From a virus: DNA of 64,000 nucleotides. The notes under the pieces are model-generated. The model was not told the origin of the DNA, ran no database searches, and saw nothing but the letters and a program-made list of their open reading frames with translations. The stretch lies in IMG/VR virus record IMGVR_UViG_3300008740_000351, positions 30,856 to 94,855 of that record. One strand, given 5' to 3'. Within the stretch, counting starts at the first letter, position 1. The number at the start of each line of letters is the position of its first letter. This document shows, piece by piece, positions 36,305-45,341 of the stretch. Both the position numbers and the translations under genes were made by a program.

Positions 36305-36613
36305 TTATCCTGAATAAACTGTAGATTGTGTTACCGCTAAGACAACGGCACTACAGGAATAAACATCACCAACTCTTGCTAGTCCGTTTCCATTAGCAAA
36401 AACAGTTGGGCTACTTGTTACTATAGGTGTAGAATATACAGGTGGACAATGTGTATGTGGTGTATTTAAATCAAGGTTTCTATGAACTCCGTGTCCTGCT
36501 ACAAACACATCACTACTTCCTGTTAATGTCATAATAACACCAGGAACAATACAAATAGGATGAGTTGTAAAAACTGTATCCCCTGATCCTGCCATTCTTG
36601 CTACTAAGGCCAT
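36305..36613 (-). CDS. PAAR-repeat tail spike tip protein
   Basis: 102 residues: starts MALVARMAGSGDTVFTTHP and shows the PAAR pattern of His and Cys metal ligands in Gly-rich turns (GHGVHRNLDLNTPHTHCPPV, NGNGLARVGDVYSCSAVV). PAAR proteins form the sharp metal-binding tip on the gp5/VgrG spike. It lies close to the gp5-like gene, separated by the peptidoglycan hydrolase gene, as expected for a spike-tip module. Confidence 0.85.
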   Translation of the reverse strand: MALVARMAGSGDTVFTTHPICIVPGVIMTLTGSSDVFVAGHGVHRNLDLNTPHTHCPPVYSTPIVTSSPTVFANGNGLARVGDVYSCSAVVLAVTQSTVYSG

Positions 36614-37563
36614 TATCTTGTATCCTCATAACCGCCACCTTTAGGGGCATCTTTTTCAATATATGTTTCTACATCTGAAAATGGAATCCAGTTACGTTTA
36701 ATAGATGTTACTTTTCCTATACCAAAACTTTTAATGTTTAAATCATTGCCTTGGTTTCCACCTAAAATATTAACTCTTCTAGTTAGTTGATTGTATCCTC
36801 TATAAAAGCCAATATGTCCTGTTCCACCGCCATAACTAAAAATAACAAGATCATTCCATCTCACTTTAGACCAATCACCGACGCCAACTTCTACACCATA
36901 ACCTCGCCATGCTTGACTACTAGCAGTTCTCATTGATGCTATGCCGGCTTGGTCAAGTGCCCAGCTAACAAAACTAGCACACCACGGCCATCCCTTTTCA
37001 GGATCTAATTTACACCATACATGAAGGTTGTCAATATTAGCACCACCGTTAACTCCGGAAGGATTTAAAGTAGTTGCTTTTTCTTTCCAAGCACCACCTT
37101 TAGCTTGTCCTAAATATCCTGTTAATACGTTATCTAAATCACTTGAAGCAAAAGAAGGGTCTGCTACTTTACCTGATATTGAAGCAAGTGTTACATTTTC
37201 TTTAAATTTTGCTTTGGTTATACCTGTGCCTTCTTCTTCCTCTTCTTTTTTAACTTCTTCAGCCCAAAGAGCCATGTTACTATTTGATCTAACACTACCA
37301 CTCTCGCCAGGTGTAACTAGTTCTGGTATGTGGCCAAATTGTGGAACATCACCATTTCCAATAATGCCTGTTTCGTCATTAGTGTTAGCAGAACTCATTA
37401 ATGATACACTTGTACTAGTAACAAAAGTTGTTTCATTAGCAGTCATAGGTCTATAAATTTCTGTTGGAGTAGATATAATATAAGACGGCCATTCTTCTGC
37501 GTCTGTTGTTCTAGGAACTGCTACTCTAACTTCTTCTTTTTTTGAATCTTCTTCTTCTGACAT
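36613..37563 (-). CDS. CHAP/NlpC-like (TIGR02594-type) peptidoglycan hydrolase
   Basis: 316 residues. After a Ser/Glu-rich N-terminal half, the C-terminal half shows the catalytic WPWCASFVSWALDQAG (Cys near residue 195), LVIFSYGGGTGHIGFYRG (His near residue 249) and ILGGNQGNDLNI, a full match to the TIGR02594/CHAP-like amidase or endopeptidase core. It would cut cell-wall peptides. It lies between PAAR and gp5-like genes with a 1-base overlap, so it is likely a tail-borne lysin in place of the T4 gp5 lysozyme domain, though it could serve as the endolysin. Confidence 0.85.
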   Translation of the reverse strand: MSEEEDSKKEEVRVAVPRTTDAEEWPSYIISTPTEIYRPMTANETTFVTSTSVSLMSSANTNDETGIIGNGDVPQFGHIPELVTPGESGSVRSNSNMALWAEEVKKEEEEEGTGITKAKFKENVTLASISGKVADPSFASSDLDNVLTGYLGQAKGGAWKEKATTLNPSGVNGGANIDNLHVWCKLDPEKGWPWCASFVSWALDQAGIASMRTASSQAWRGYGVEVGVGDWSKVRWNDLVIFSYGGGTGHIGFYRGYNQLTRRVNILGGNQGNDLNIKSFGIGKVTSIKRNWIPFSDVETYIEKDAPKGGGYEDTR

Positions 37564-37572
37564 ATTATACTC

Positions 37573-39141
37573 CTATTGCGGTCCTGTTTTGTTACCTTTT
37601 GAATATTGTACTGTACCGCTACCGTCTATGAATACACTTTGTTGTTCTGATCCTGCCGCTGTTTCGGCTTTAGTAAAAGCAATAGGATCTAAATCTTCGT
37701 GTTGGTCCCATGGTTCATGTTGAGGTATTCTAGCTGTTATTGATGATGTTGTTGCTTCTAATGGAATATCAGCTGAATGTTTATCCGGCCAATGATCTTC
37801 ACTAGAATCATTAAATCGTATTTCTGTACCTTTAACTAACACATTCCCACCAAATGATTCTATACCTATATTTGCTGTACCATGAAGTGATAGAATACCT
37901 TTACTTACAACGTTAGTAGTTCCTTGAGCAATCATTGTTTGATTTGTCTCAGCATAGTTGGCCATAAATGTGCCACTATTAATTGTTGTACTAGTTCCAG
38001 CATTTGTTCTTATAGATTCACCTGCTGTTAAATGTGTACCTTTACCAGATTGTGATTTTACTTTACCACTAGCTGAAATATTAACATCTTCACCAACTGT
38101 TAAATTAAAATTTCTATCGGCTGTTAAATTTAAATCTCCATGTGTATGAATGCTCATCGAGTCTCCAGCAAATATATCAATCTTACCACTCTTAGACATT
38201 TCAATCCATGATGTTCCTGAAGCGTTAGCAATATAAAGTAAGCCTTTTGTATCATGTAATAATATTTGATGCCCAGTACCCGAACGTAATCTAATTAAAT
38301 CATTTGATCCACTAATTTCACCATCATCCATTATAAAAGAATGTCCTGGCTTTCTTGATGTTATATCTAATTCACTTGTTGATAATCCGTATGGATTACT
38401 TTGATATTTTTCTAATAGCTCTGAATCGTCAGCTGGGTCTGGTAGTTTACGTCCTTGTGTAGACATACCAATCATACCCTTAGGTGCTTGTCTGGCAGTA
38501 CTAGTACTTGTTACACCTCTAATAGTATCAAATAATAATCCTTGAGCATACAATATTCTAGACATAAGTCTATCAAAGCCGTATTTTAATTTTGTAATAG
38601 TAGAATAATTTGGTTTATCTGCGGCTTTTAGGTTTTTCTCTATGATAGGAAATTGTTTACCACTGTTAAACCATTCTTCTTTATCGTAGTCAGTCCATGC
38701 TATTAGCTCTTTATCTACAGCAATACCTCTGCCTGTAGTTGTAGCACTTTGAAATGGGTTTGGAATAAAAGCAATAATGTAACCTTGTGACCTGTCACCG
38801 TTAGCAAAAGTAACTAGACAATTTGTACCAACATCAGGTTCTGATATAGTTAGTCCATAACTAGTACCACCGTCGTGTTCGTCTTTTGATCTACTAGATC
38901 TTCCTGTCGTATGAGGTACAGCACCATAATGAGGTAAAGCAATAGTAACATCAATCCATGTGGCAGGATCATCTTTACTAACAGAATTGTCTTGGTCTAT
39001 TATAGAAACAGCAACTCTATTATTTTTTGTTGGGTCGCCAATAGCCATTACTTCTGCTATGTATGGGCCAGCTGGTAATTCTCCTGCTCTATAATTAGAG
39101 CCAGCCATTTTAGGATCTGTTCTAAAAATATACTTTGCCAT
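37573..39141 (-). CDS. 5: Baseplate hub spike, gp5-like, without lysozyme domain
   Basis: 522 residues. The N-terminal part GPYIAEVMAIGDPTKNNRVAVSI is the OB-fold-like start of gp5/VgrG spikes, with VGTNCLVTFANGD in the same domain. The C-terminal region has repeated beta-helix rungs (GDLNLTADRNFNLTVGEDVNISASGKVKSQSGKG) that form the triple-stranded spike. No lysozyme motif is seen between them, unlike T4 gp5. The spike punctures the envelope; the adjacent CHAP protein may supply the lytic activity. Confidence 0.8.
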   Translation of the reverse strand: MAKYIFRTDPKMAGSNYRAGELPAGPYIAEVMAIGDPTKNNRVAVSIIDQDNSVSKDDPATWIDVTIALPHYGAVPHTTGRSSRSKDEHDGGTSYGLTISEPDVGTNCLVTFANGDRSQGYIIAFIPNPFQSATTTGRGIAVDKELIAWTDYDKEEWFNSGKQFPIIEKNLKAADKPNYSTITKLKYGFDRLMSRILYAQGLLFDTIRGVTSTSTARQAPKGMIGMSTQGRKLPDPADDSELLEKYQSNPYGLSTSELDITSRKPGHSFIMDDGEISGSNDLIRLRSGTGHQILLHDTKGLLYIANASGTSWIEMSKSGKIDIFAGDSMSIHTHGDLNLTADRNFNLTVGEDVNISASGKVKSQSGKGTHLTAGESIRTNAGTSTTINSGTFMANYAETNQTMIAQGTTNVVSKGILSLHGTANIGIESFGGNVLVKGTEIRFNDSSEDHWPDKHSADIPLEATTSSITARIPQHEPWDQHEDLDPIAFTKAETAAGSEQQSVFIDGSGTVQYSKGNKTGPQ

Positions 39142-42100
39142 TAGGACTGATTACCTTTTTTTAATTTATCTTTTAGCCCTGGAGGTAGAACTCCAGTTAC
39201 ATTAGATTTGCTAGACTGAATTTGAGTTATTGGTAATTCGCGTTTATATTGACTAGCTGGTCCTTCCGTCCACTTAACATTTGTGGTAGTAGCGTCAGAA
39301 AGTTTAGGTTTTTGTTTTCCATAATTTAAAACAGCTTTCCTATCATAGCCATGTTTGATATTGTGTTGATGCATTTTTAATCTTTCTTCAGCGGCAATTT
39401 TATTGGCGGCTTTTTCGTCGTCAGTTAAAGGTGTGTTATCTAATTGTCGTAGTAATGATTTGTCATGTGTTACGCCGTGTTTAAATGGGCTTTGAGTTAC
39501 AGCACCATCTCCCATTGCTGTTCTTAATTTTCCTTCAGGATAATCATATTCTTGGTTTTGTACTCGTACTAACCTTAATACTTGCTGGAAAGTACCGCCT
39601 TCAAACGCAGATGTTATATTCATAATTTTATAAAAACCACTAAAGACTGATGTTGAAGGTTTTTGTGTACCGTACCGTCCGGCCGGTCCTTCACTTGCTA
39701 AATCGTTAGGATTAAAGATAGTACCTGTTTTAGAATTAATGTCAATTGGTGTTAAAAAGTTTATTAAAATAATAGGTTGTTTGTGTGTGCTTATACTACC
39801 GTTTGGACTATAATGATTAGCAAAAGCTTCGAGATTAAATCCTTCGTCTTGTACAATAAAATCTGGGTCGCCAATTATTGTTAATTCGCCTGCTAGTCTA
39901 TCAGCACCAGTATTATATATTCTTGTCATAAGATTTTGTGCTTTTACAACTTGGAAATCACTAGCACTACCAGGCATCCATCTAGTTTGATTTGTTCTAA
40001 CATTTTTAGTTGATGTTACAAAAGCACTTGCGAAAGCATCAGCATTTCTTTGAAGCGTTGCTTTTTTAGTTTTTTCAGCTGATGTTTGTCCTGCTAGTTT
40101 AGATGTCCAACCACCTATAACATTAGTTTCGTAATAAGCGGCGTCAAAGTTTAAATCAAATTCTAACACATCTCTGTTTGTACCAGTGTACATATAATCA
40201 TATTGCTTACAAACATCAGTAACAGCATATTTCCCCATATCAGTTTCAGTTTCACCTTGTAATTCACATAAAGCTATAATGTAAGTGTAATGTTTTTGAT
40301 ATGTTTTTCTTATCCTATCCCATTTACCAATATGGACAATAGGTGTAACTTTATAAGCTATAATAGGTTGATCCTTTGTATCTTTCCAATCAACTATTGT
40401 CATGTCTTGTTTTATATTATTTCCTCGTCCTACATTTGACATTGTTACAGTTTCAACTTGGTCAGTCATAAATGTACTAGAACTAATAACAGCATGAATA
40501 ACTTCCATAATCGATTTACCGGCTGGTATTTGAAATGCTGTTTCAAATCCTTCTTGCATTCCAAAAGTCCAATTAGCTATGTACGGAGATGTCGCTTTAA
40601 CTAAATTATTAAAAACAGGTACATGATTTATATCAAAAGAATCTGGTTTTGCTATTCTTTTATCTAAAAATGTACGGTCAAACAAACCTTCTTTAAATTT
40701 AAAATTATATGTGTCAGCATATTCTTGGGCTTGATAGCCAGTCTTCGGATCAGGTACACATTTTTCTGCTTCAATGCTATTTAAAATAGCATCAAAACTT
40801 CTCTGGGTCGTTCCTTTCTTTACAAGTGTTTTTGGTTTAAAAGAATTAATATCAGGATTCTCTCGCACTGAAGGTGGCCCTTCTTGATATCTATGTCCCA
40901 TTCCGTCTGGTTTAACCCATGCTCCAGTATCGCTATTTAATATTTCACCTTTTTCATTAACATCACTATAACTTTTTACAGGTATACCTTGTAAATATCT
41001 TTGAGTGTCGTATTGTGGAGTGTCGCCAACACCTTGAATAGGTCCAGCTATCTTTTTTGCTGGTGTGCTTTTAACACTTTGAACATAACCAAATTGGTTA
41101 TCATAGTGTTGTGTTTCGTAACTATATGCTGTAATACCATTACCATGGATATCTGGATTGGAATTATCAGAGTTTCCTCCAGAATATAAACCAAAAAATT
41201 GTCCTAATGTTGTTGAATTAACTTGAAGGTTGGAAGAAACCATTCCCCCATAATCTTCAAGAGCAAAAGAATTATAATTATAAAATTCGAGTTGGTAAGT
41301 AGTTCCTTCATTTGATACTTTAAAATTAAATTTACCAATTTTTAACATTAAGTATTTTACACCATAATCGTTTTGACTGTAAACAGTTTCACCTCTCATA
41401 TTTGGTGGTAATTCGTTAGCTTTTGTTGGTATTCGTGTATTAAGTTTTTCACCAGTTTCGTCATACCCGTTAAATTTAATTCTTAACATATACGGCATAT
41501 CTATATATGATTCACCTTCGATTGGTGAATCATTTGTTGCTCTAATTAAATTTTCTAATAGTGTCGAACCATATGGTTCGAATATTTCTAAATTACAATT
41601 AGTATATTTGGCACCGCCACTTTTTTTACCTGGTGCTACATAACTTTCGACAGCTACATTATCAATAAAATAATCTCTATCAGCAAAATACCTATTACTA
41701 GATGATCCTTTTTTTGTATGGTCGGTTCTAACACCGGAAGAACTTATTAATAATCTTTCTGGTAATTTTGTAAAATCAAAAAATAATTGTTCGTTCCATT
41801 TGTCAATAGCTATACTTTGATTAATATGATTATAATCAGTTGGGTTCATTAAGAATAAATCAAATTGTGTATTATAACTAGCAAAATAATGTAGCATATT
41901 ATCTCTTGGAGTACCACCTGGGTGTTGTCTCCATTTGTCAAACATCTTTTCTTTCTTTATAGTTGATACAGTACTGCCAGTTTTACTTTGAGTGTTTTTT
42001 GGATCACTTTTATCAACAACTTCACTTTCGACAACTGTAGGTTTTGTGTTTCCACTAAATGGGAAACCGTCTGTAGTAATAGCGACGCTTGTAGTACTAG

Positions 42101-42965
42101 CGTCTTTCATAGATTTTATTATTTCAGATGAGTCATTAATAGCACTTTTGGCTACTTCTAATTTTGCGGCGAAAGTTGCCTCTGACTCGTTAGATTGTCC
42201 TGAATGTTCTATTACTTCTCCAGGCTGTGGTACTGAACTATCAAGTTCTTCAGCTGTAAGATTTTTAGGAGGTACATCCTTACCTTTTTCAGTAACAGAT
42301 GATACTAGTTTATTATAAGATGAAAATACTTTGTTCTCAGGATCTTTTTGTCTTTCAATTCTTTCAATACCACCTACTTTAGTAATTGAAGCTGTGGCTT
42401 TAATAGCCAAGTTTAAAGCATTATAATATTGTTTCTCAATATATGTAGTTTCTGGCTTAAATGCATTTGGTGAGCCCGAAGTGGTAAACTTTTCTGTCAT
42501 CTTCAATCGATGTGATATTAGCATTGTTGCTTTTATTCGAGAATCTCTAATATCAGAATCTAGTTGTGCTATGTCATGAACTACATTAGAAGTAGCAGGT
42601 TTTCTGTTTTCAGTGGCGTAAAGAGCCCTATCAACAGCTACTGGTTTATTAATTACAACTTCAGATTTAAATTTTTCATAACCTGCTTTTGTAAGTGATC
42701 CATTACCATTATAAGGCCATTGTCCTATATATTTTTTACCAAGAACATCGTTGGCAGAATTTGTATTATACCAAGTTTTAATATCTTTTGGATAATTAGC
42801 TGTCGGACTACCTGTATACTTGCCAGTTACACCGTCTTTGTATATAGGTATATTAGGATTAGCAAATTGGACAGCACTCAATGTCATACTTCCAGCATTA
42901 AGTTTATCAATGTTAGAATAATGACCTGTGTAATCTTTTGATGATAGGTAGGCTTTATCTGCCAT
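39141..42965 (-). CDS. Large baseplate hub/virion structural protein, 1274 aa
   Basis: 1274 residues without signal peptide. A hub-like segment LMLKIGKFNFKVSNEGTTYQLEFYNYN near residue 545 and a region with FMTDQVETVTMSNV and ITVTPIVHIG-like strands near residue 850 suggest gp27/gpD-like jelly folds. It overlaps the gp5-like gene by 1 base and follows gp53 by 1 base. Position and size fit the uncharacterised large structural protein found between gp53 and gp5 in marine T4-like phages. A gp27-equivalent role is inferred from position only. Confidence 0.6.
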   Translation of the reverse strand: MADKAYLSSKDYTGHYSNIDKLNAGSMTLSAVQFANPNIPIYKDGVTGKYTGSPTANYPKDIKTWYNTNSANDVLGKKYIGQWPYNGNGSLTKAGYEKFKSEVVINKPVAVDRALYATENRKPATSNVVHDIAQLDSDIRDSRIKATMLISHRLKMTEKFTTSGSPNAFKPETTYIEKQYYNALNLAIKATASITKVGGIERIERQKDPENKVFSSYNKLVSSVTEKGKDVPPKNLTAEELDSSVPQPGEVIEHSGQSNESEATFAAKLEVAKSAINDSSEIIKSMKDASTTSVAITTDGFPFSGNTKPTVVESEVVDKSDPKNTQSKTGSTVSTIKKEKMFDKWRQHPGGTPRDNMLHYFASYNTQFDLFLMNPTDYNHINQSIAIDKWNEQLFFDFTKLPERLLISSSGVRTDHTKKGSSSNRYFADRDYFIDNVAVESYVAPGKKSGGAKYTNCNLEIFEPYGSTLLENLIRATNDSPIEGESYIDMPYMLRIKFNGYDETGEKLNTRIPTKANELPPNMRGETVYSQNDYGVKYLMLKIGKFNFKVSNEGTTYQLEFYNYNSFALEDYGGMVSSNLQVNSTTLGQFFGLYSGGNSDNSNPDIHGNGITAYSYETQHYDNQFGYVQSVKSTPAKKIAGPIQGVGDTPQYDTQRYLQGIPVKSYSDVNEKGEILNSDTGAWVKPDGMGHRYQEGPPSVRENPDINSFKPKTLVKKGTTQRSFDAILNSIEAEKCVPDPKTGYQAQEYADTYNFKFKEGLFDRTFLDKRIAKPDSFDINHVPVFNNLVKATSPYIANWTFGMQEGFETAFQIPAGKSIMEVIHAVISSSTFMTDQVETVTMSNVGRGNNIKQDMTIVDWKDTKDQPIIAYKVTPIVHIGKWDRIRKTYQKHYTYIIALCELQGETETDMGKYAVTDVCKQYDYMYTGTNRDVLEFDLNFDAAYYETNVIGGWTSKLAGQTSAEKTKKATLQRNADAFASAFVTSTKNVRTNQTRWMPGSASDFQVVKAQNLMTRIYNTGADRLAGELTIIGDPDFIVQDEGFNLEAFANHYSPNGSISTHKQPIILINFLTPIDINSKTGTIFNPNDLASEGPAGRYGTQKPSTSVFSGFYKIMNITSAFEGGTFQQVLRLVRVQNQEYDYPEGKLRTAMGDGAVTQSPFKHGVTHDKSLLRQLDNTPLTDDEKAANKIAAEERLKMHQHNIKHGYDRKAVLNYGKQKPKLSDATTTNVKWTEGPASQYKRELPITQIQSSKSNVTGVLPPGLKDKLKKGNQS

Positions 42966-42966
42966 T

Positions 42967-43266
42967 TTATGTTCCTAGTACTTCTTTAATAGAACTTTTC
43001 TTTGGTAAAAAAATAACTTTTCCTGTTGTGAAATCCCATACTGGATCTTTTAGAACATCAGGGTTTCTGTTTGTAAAAACCCACCAGTAACTAGCATTTC
43101 CATAAAGATCGTATGCTAATAGGTCGGGTCTATTATTAAATTCTGCTGTTATCTCGTAAGACAAGTCATCAGCTTCGTGTGGTATATCTCTATAATTTAA
43201 AACTTGAAGTTCTTGTTTTATTTGTGATGTAGAGTAATAAGGACTAGTTTGTGAGTAATCAGCCAT
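42967..43266 (-). CDS. 53: Baseplate wedge subunit gp53
   Basis: 99 residues, shorter than T4 gp53 (196). LLAYDLYGNASYWWVFTNRNPDVLKDPVWDF is the hallmark of gp53 (Y-D-x-Y-G-x-x-x-Y-W-W), and VIFLPKK follows. The LysM-like C-terminal part found in some homologues is reduced. It joins neighbouring wedges. It lies between gp48-like and the large hub gene with almost no spacing. Confidence 0.85.
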   Translation of the reverse strand: MADYSQTSPYYSTSQIKQELQVLNYRDIPHEADDLSYEITAEFNNRPDLLAYDLYGNASYWWVFTNRNPDVLKDPVWDFTTGKVIFLPKKSSIKEVLGT

Positions 43267-44306
43267 TATAAGAATCCTTCTGGGTTACCTAACAATCCTC
43301 CTGAAACTATATCTCGGACATCATAATCAGCAAGTTGCATTCTGCTGTATACAGGCATCATTGTAACAGAAATATCTGTTACTGTTGGAACCCTGTCAAC
43401 AGCCATTTCTTTACCTGCTCTATCCATGGCTCGTAAAGCAAAACTTCTGTCAGTATCATGTAATGGATTATCGTCAATAGTTATATAATCAACATTGTTA
43501 GGCAATGTTAAAGCAAAGTCTTGTACAACTACTGGTACCCTTGGTATTAAATTTTTACCGTGTCCTGATAATCGTAATACTGGAGGAGGTGATCCAGCAT
43601 CTGGATCATTGTTTCTAAAACTCTTTGTTACTAGTCTTAAAAATGTTATACAAGCTAAAACATATCTTGCCTCTTCGGCGTTTTGAGCTGTAAATTGTAC
43701 TAGTAAGTTAATTGTACTCACTTGTGAGTTAGAATACATTTGAAAGGGATAATTAGTATGTACAGGGGAACGCGAATTATAAACGGCTGTATTATTCATA
43801 ATAATTTGAGGAGTATAAGGAAAAATTATTCCTCTACTTTCAATTAATGGTTTTAATAATCCAGCTTCTTCACCGTTGTCAGCATTGTAAAAACGTCTCA
43901 AACCATCAGGGAGAGATAATTTTACCCTTCTTTCATGTGTGTCGTTTACTCGGTTATCTGTTATTTTTCCCCTTGTTCTTTTTGGTACTTCAGCACCAGC
44001 AGGAACTGTACTTCGTAAATTTTGCTGTCTAAAATTGGAAAAGAAATCAGTGATAAGAGTATTAAGATTTTTAGATGATATAGGTTTTTTATCAGTTTTT
44101 GAATTACCTTCGCCTTCTCCTCTAAATTCTTTATACCCAGAACTCGCGGCACCGCCGTGTACGTTAGCATGACCGCCTTCGCGACCGCCTCCTTGGCCAG
44201 TATTACGCCAAGTTATTTTGCCAGTAGCATCGTCAGTAACGTATGCTCCGTAGTTGTCGGGGTGACTTACTCCAACGTGTGGGTTTGTCCTGTTATGAAT
44301 TGCCAT
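43266..44306 (-). CDS. 48: Tail tube cap/baseplate protein gp48-like
   Basis: 346 residues. The Gly-rich N terminus (TGQGGGREGGHANVHGG) is followed by GIIFPYTPQIIMNNTAVYNS and YPFQMYSNSQVSTINLLVQFTAQNAEEARYVLACITFLRLVTK, which match my memory of gp48-like tube-baseplate proteins in marine T4-like phages. It is the first gene of the minus-strand baseplate run and is preceded by an exact T4 late box (44341-44348). It connects the baseplate hub to the tail tube. Confidence 0.7.
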   Translation of the reverse strand: MAIHNRTNPHVGVSHPDNYGAYVTDDATGKITWRNTGQGGGREGGHANVHGGAASSGYKEFRGEGEGNSKTDKKPISSKNLNTLITDFFSNFRQQNLRSTVPAGAEVPKRTRGKITDNRVNDTHERRVKLSLPDGLRRFYNADNGEEAGLLKPLIESRGIIFPYTPQIIMNNTAVYNSRSPVHTNYPFQMYSNSQVSTINLLVQFTAQNAEEARYVLACITFLRLVTKSFRNNDPDAGSPPPVLRLSGHGKNLIPRVPVVVQDFALTLPNNVDYITIDDNPLHDTDRSFALRAMDRAGKEMAVDRVPTVTDISVTMMPVYSRMQLADYDVRDIVSGGLLGNPEGFL

Positions 44307-44340
44307 TACTAATTATTTCCTTTTTTTGTCTTGCTCTTTG

Positions 44341-44348
44341 TATTTATA
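44341..44348 (-). promoter_or_regulatory. T4-late-type promoter TATAAATA
   Basis: The plus strand reads TATTTATA, so the minus strand has TATAAATA, an exact T4 late -10 box. It ends 35 bases before the ATG of the gp48-like gene at 44306. It lies in the divergent gap opposite gp55, the sigma factor expected to use it. The plus-strand side of the gap has TATAAT at 44367-44372 followed by the AAAGGAAAA ribosome site for gp55. Confidence 0.75.
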
Positions 44349-44387
44349 TGTGTTATTATATGGGTATATAATAAAAGGAAAACATTT

Positions 44388-45257
44388 ATGAGAAAAAAAT
44401 ATTTAAATAATAGAGACCTCTTAAAAGAGATCGCGAATAGTAAAAATAGTTATAGTTCATATGTTGATCCTGAAACTGATAGTCAATATGATATCATTTT
44501 GCCATCAATCGATAGAATAAACATCAGAACTACAGCCGAAGCCAAACGTAATAGGGCAGATAGACAAGCAAAATTGGCTTATACAGCCGCCATCGAAGAT
44601 GGACAAAAAGTAAAACAAGCCGAATTTGCTGTTGATTGGAAGAAAATTCTTAAAACAGATGTAGTGTTCCGTATTATGACTTTTGAGCATATACCGGAAG
44701 AACCAGGTAGAAAGAAAAACCCAAAAACAATAGCTGACCGACACGTCCGATGTAACTTTCCACCATATCAACATTATCGCTTTAATGAAGAAGGTGAGCT
44801 AATAATTATTGGTAAAAGTCACTGGGAAGGTGGTATGGAAAATGGATTCTTTAATAAAGAGCATGGTGCTATTAATAACGAATTAGCTAAAATGTTTATA
44901 AAATTATGTGAACGTTATGCTACTAGATCTAACTGGCGTGGCTATACTTACAATGATGAAATGAGAAGTACAGCACTATTACAATTAAGTCAAATTGGAT
45001 TACAATTCGACGAATCCAAATCACAAAACCCATTTGCTTATTATACAGCGGCTATTACAAATAGTTTTACAAGAGTTTTAAATTTAGAAAAACGTAATCA
45101 AATTATTAGAGATGATATTCTTGAAGAAGCAGGTTTAATGCCTAGCTTTACAAGACAAACAGAAAATGAAATTAAATCTGGGAAAATGAAACCAGGTGAG
45201 AATAATGGACCTGTGGTTAGTATCAAAAAAGATGCTTGGCCAAAGGTTCGTGACTAA
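44388..45257 (+). CDS. 55: Late-transcription sigma factor gp55
   Basis: 289 residues from the ATG at 44388. A longer frame from 44331 lacks a ribosome site, while 44388 has AAAGGAAAA. The C-terminal half is the recognisable part: LCERYATRSNWRGYTYNDEMRSTALLQLSQIGLQFDESKSQNPFAYYTAAITNSFTRVLN is the sigma region 2-like core of gp55. gp55 directs RNA polymerase to TATAAATA late promoters. The roughly 120-residue N-terminal extension compared with T4 gp55 (185 aa) has no assigned role. Confidence 0.9.
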   Translation: MRKKYLNNRDLLKEIANSKNSYSSYVDPETDSQYDIILPSIDRINIRTTAEAKRNRADRQAKLAYTAAIEDGQKVKQAEFAVDWKKILKTDVVFRIMTFEHIPEEPGRKKNPKTIADRHVRCNFPPYQHYRFNEEGELIIIGKSHWEGGMENGFFNKEHGAINNELAKMFIKLCERYATRSNWRGYTYNDEMRSTALLQLSQIGLQFDESKSQNPFAYYTAAITNSFTRVLNLEKRNQIIRDDILEEAGLMPSFTRQTENEIKSGKMKPGENNGPVVSIKKDAWPKVRD

Positions 45258-45291
45258 ATGGAAATATTTTGGATTCTTCCTAGGAAAAAGA

Positions 45292-45321
45292 TTGACAAAG
45301 CTATTATTGTTAATGTATAAT
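45292..45321 (+). promoter_or_regulatory. Consensus sigma70-type promoter for the gp47-gp46 operon
   Basis: TTGACA (45292-45297) and TATAAT (45316-45321) are perfect hexamers with an 18-base spacer. The predicted start, near 45328, leaves a short leader with AAGGT before the ATG at 45342. It lies in the 84-base gap after gp55 and should drive recombination and auxiliary genes early in infection. Confidence 0.85.
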
Positions 45322-45341
45322 AGTCATAATAAGGTTGGTAT

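Noticed and set aside
42967-43266. Full-length gp53 including a LysM domain
   Set aside because: The 99-residue frame ends cleanly and no LysM repeat can be seen in the flanking frames.
44331-44387. A longer gp55 beginning with a hydrophobic stretch
   Set aside because: It has no ribosome site and would cover the TATAAT-like and late promoter boxes; the ATG at 44388 has AAAGGAAAA.
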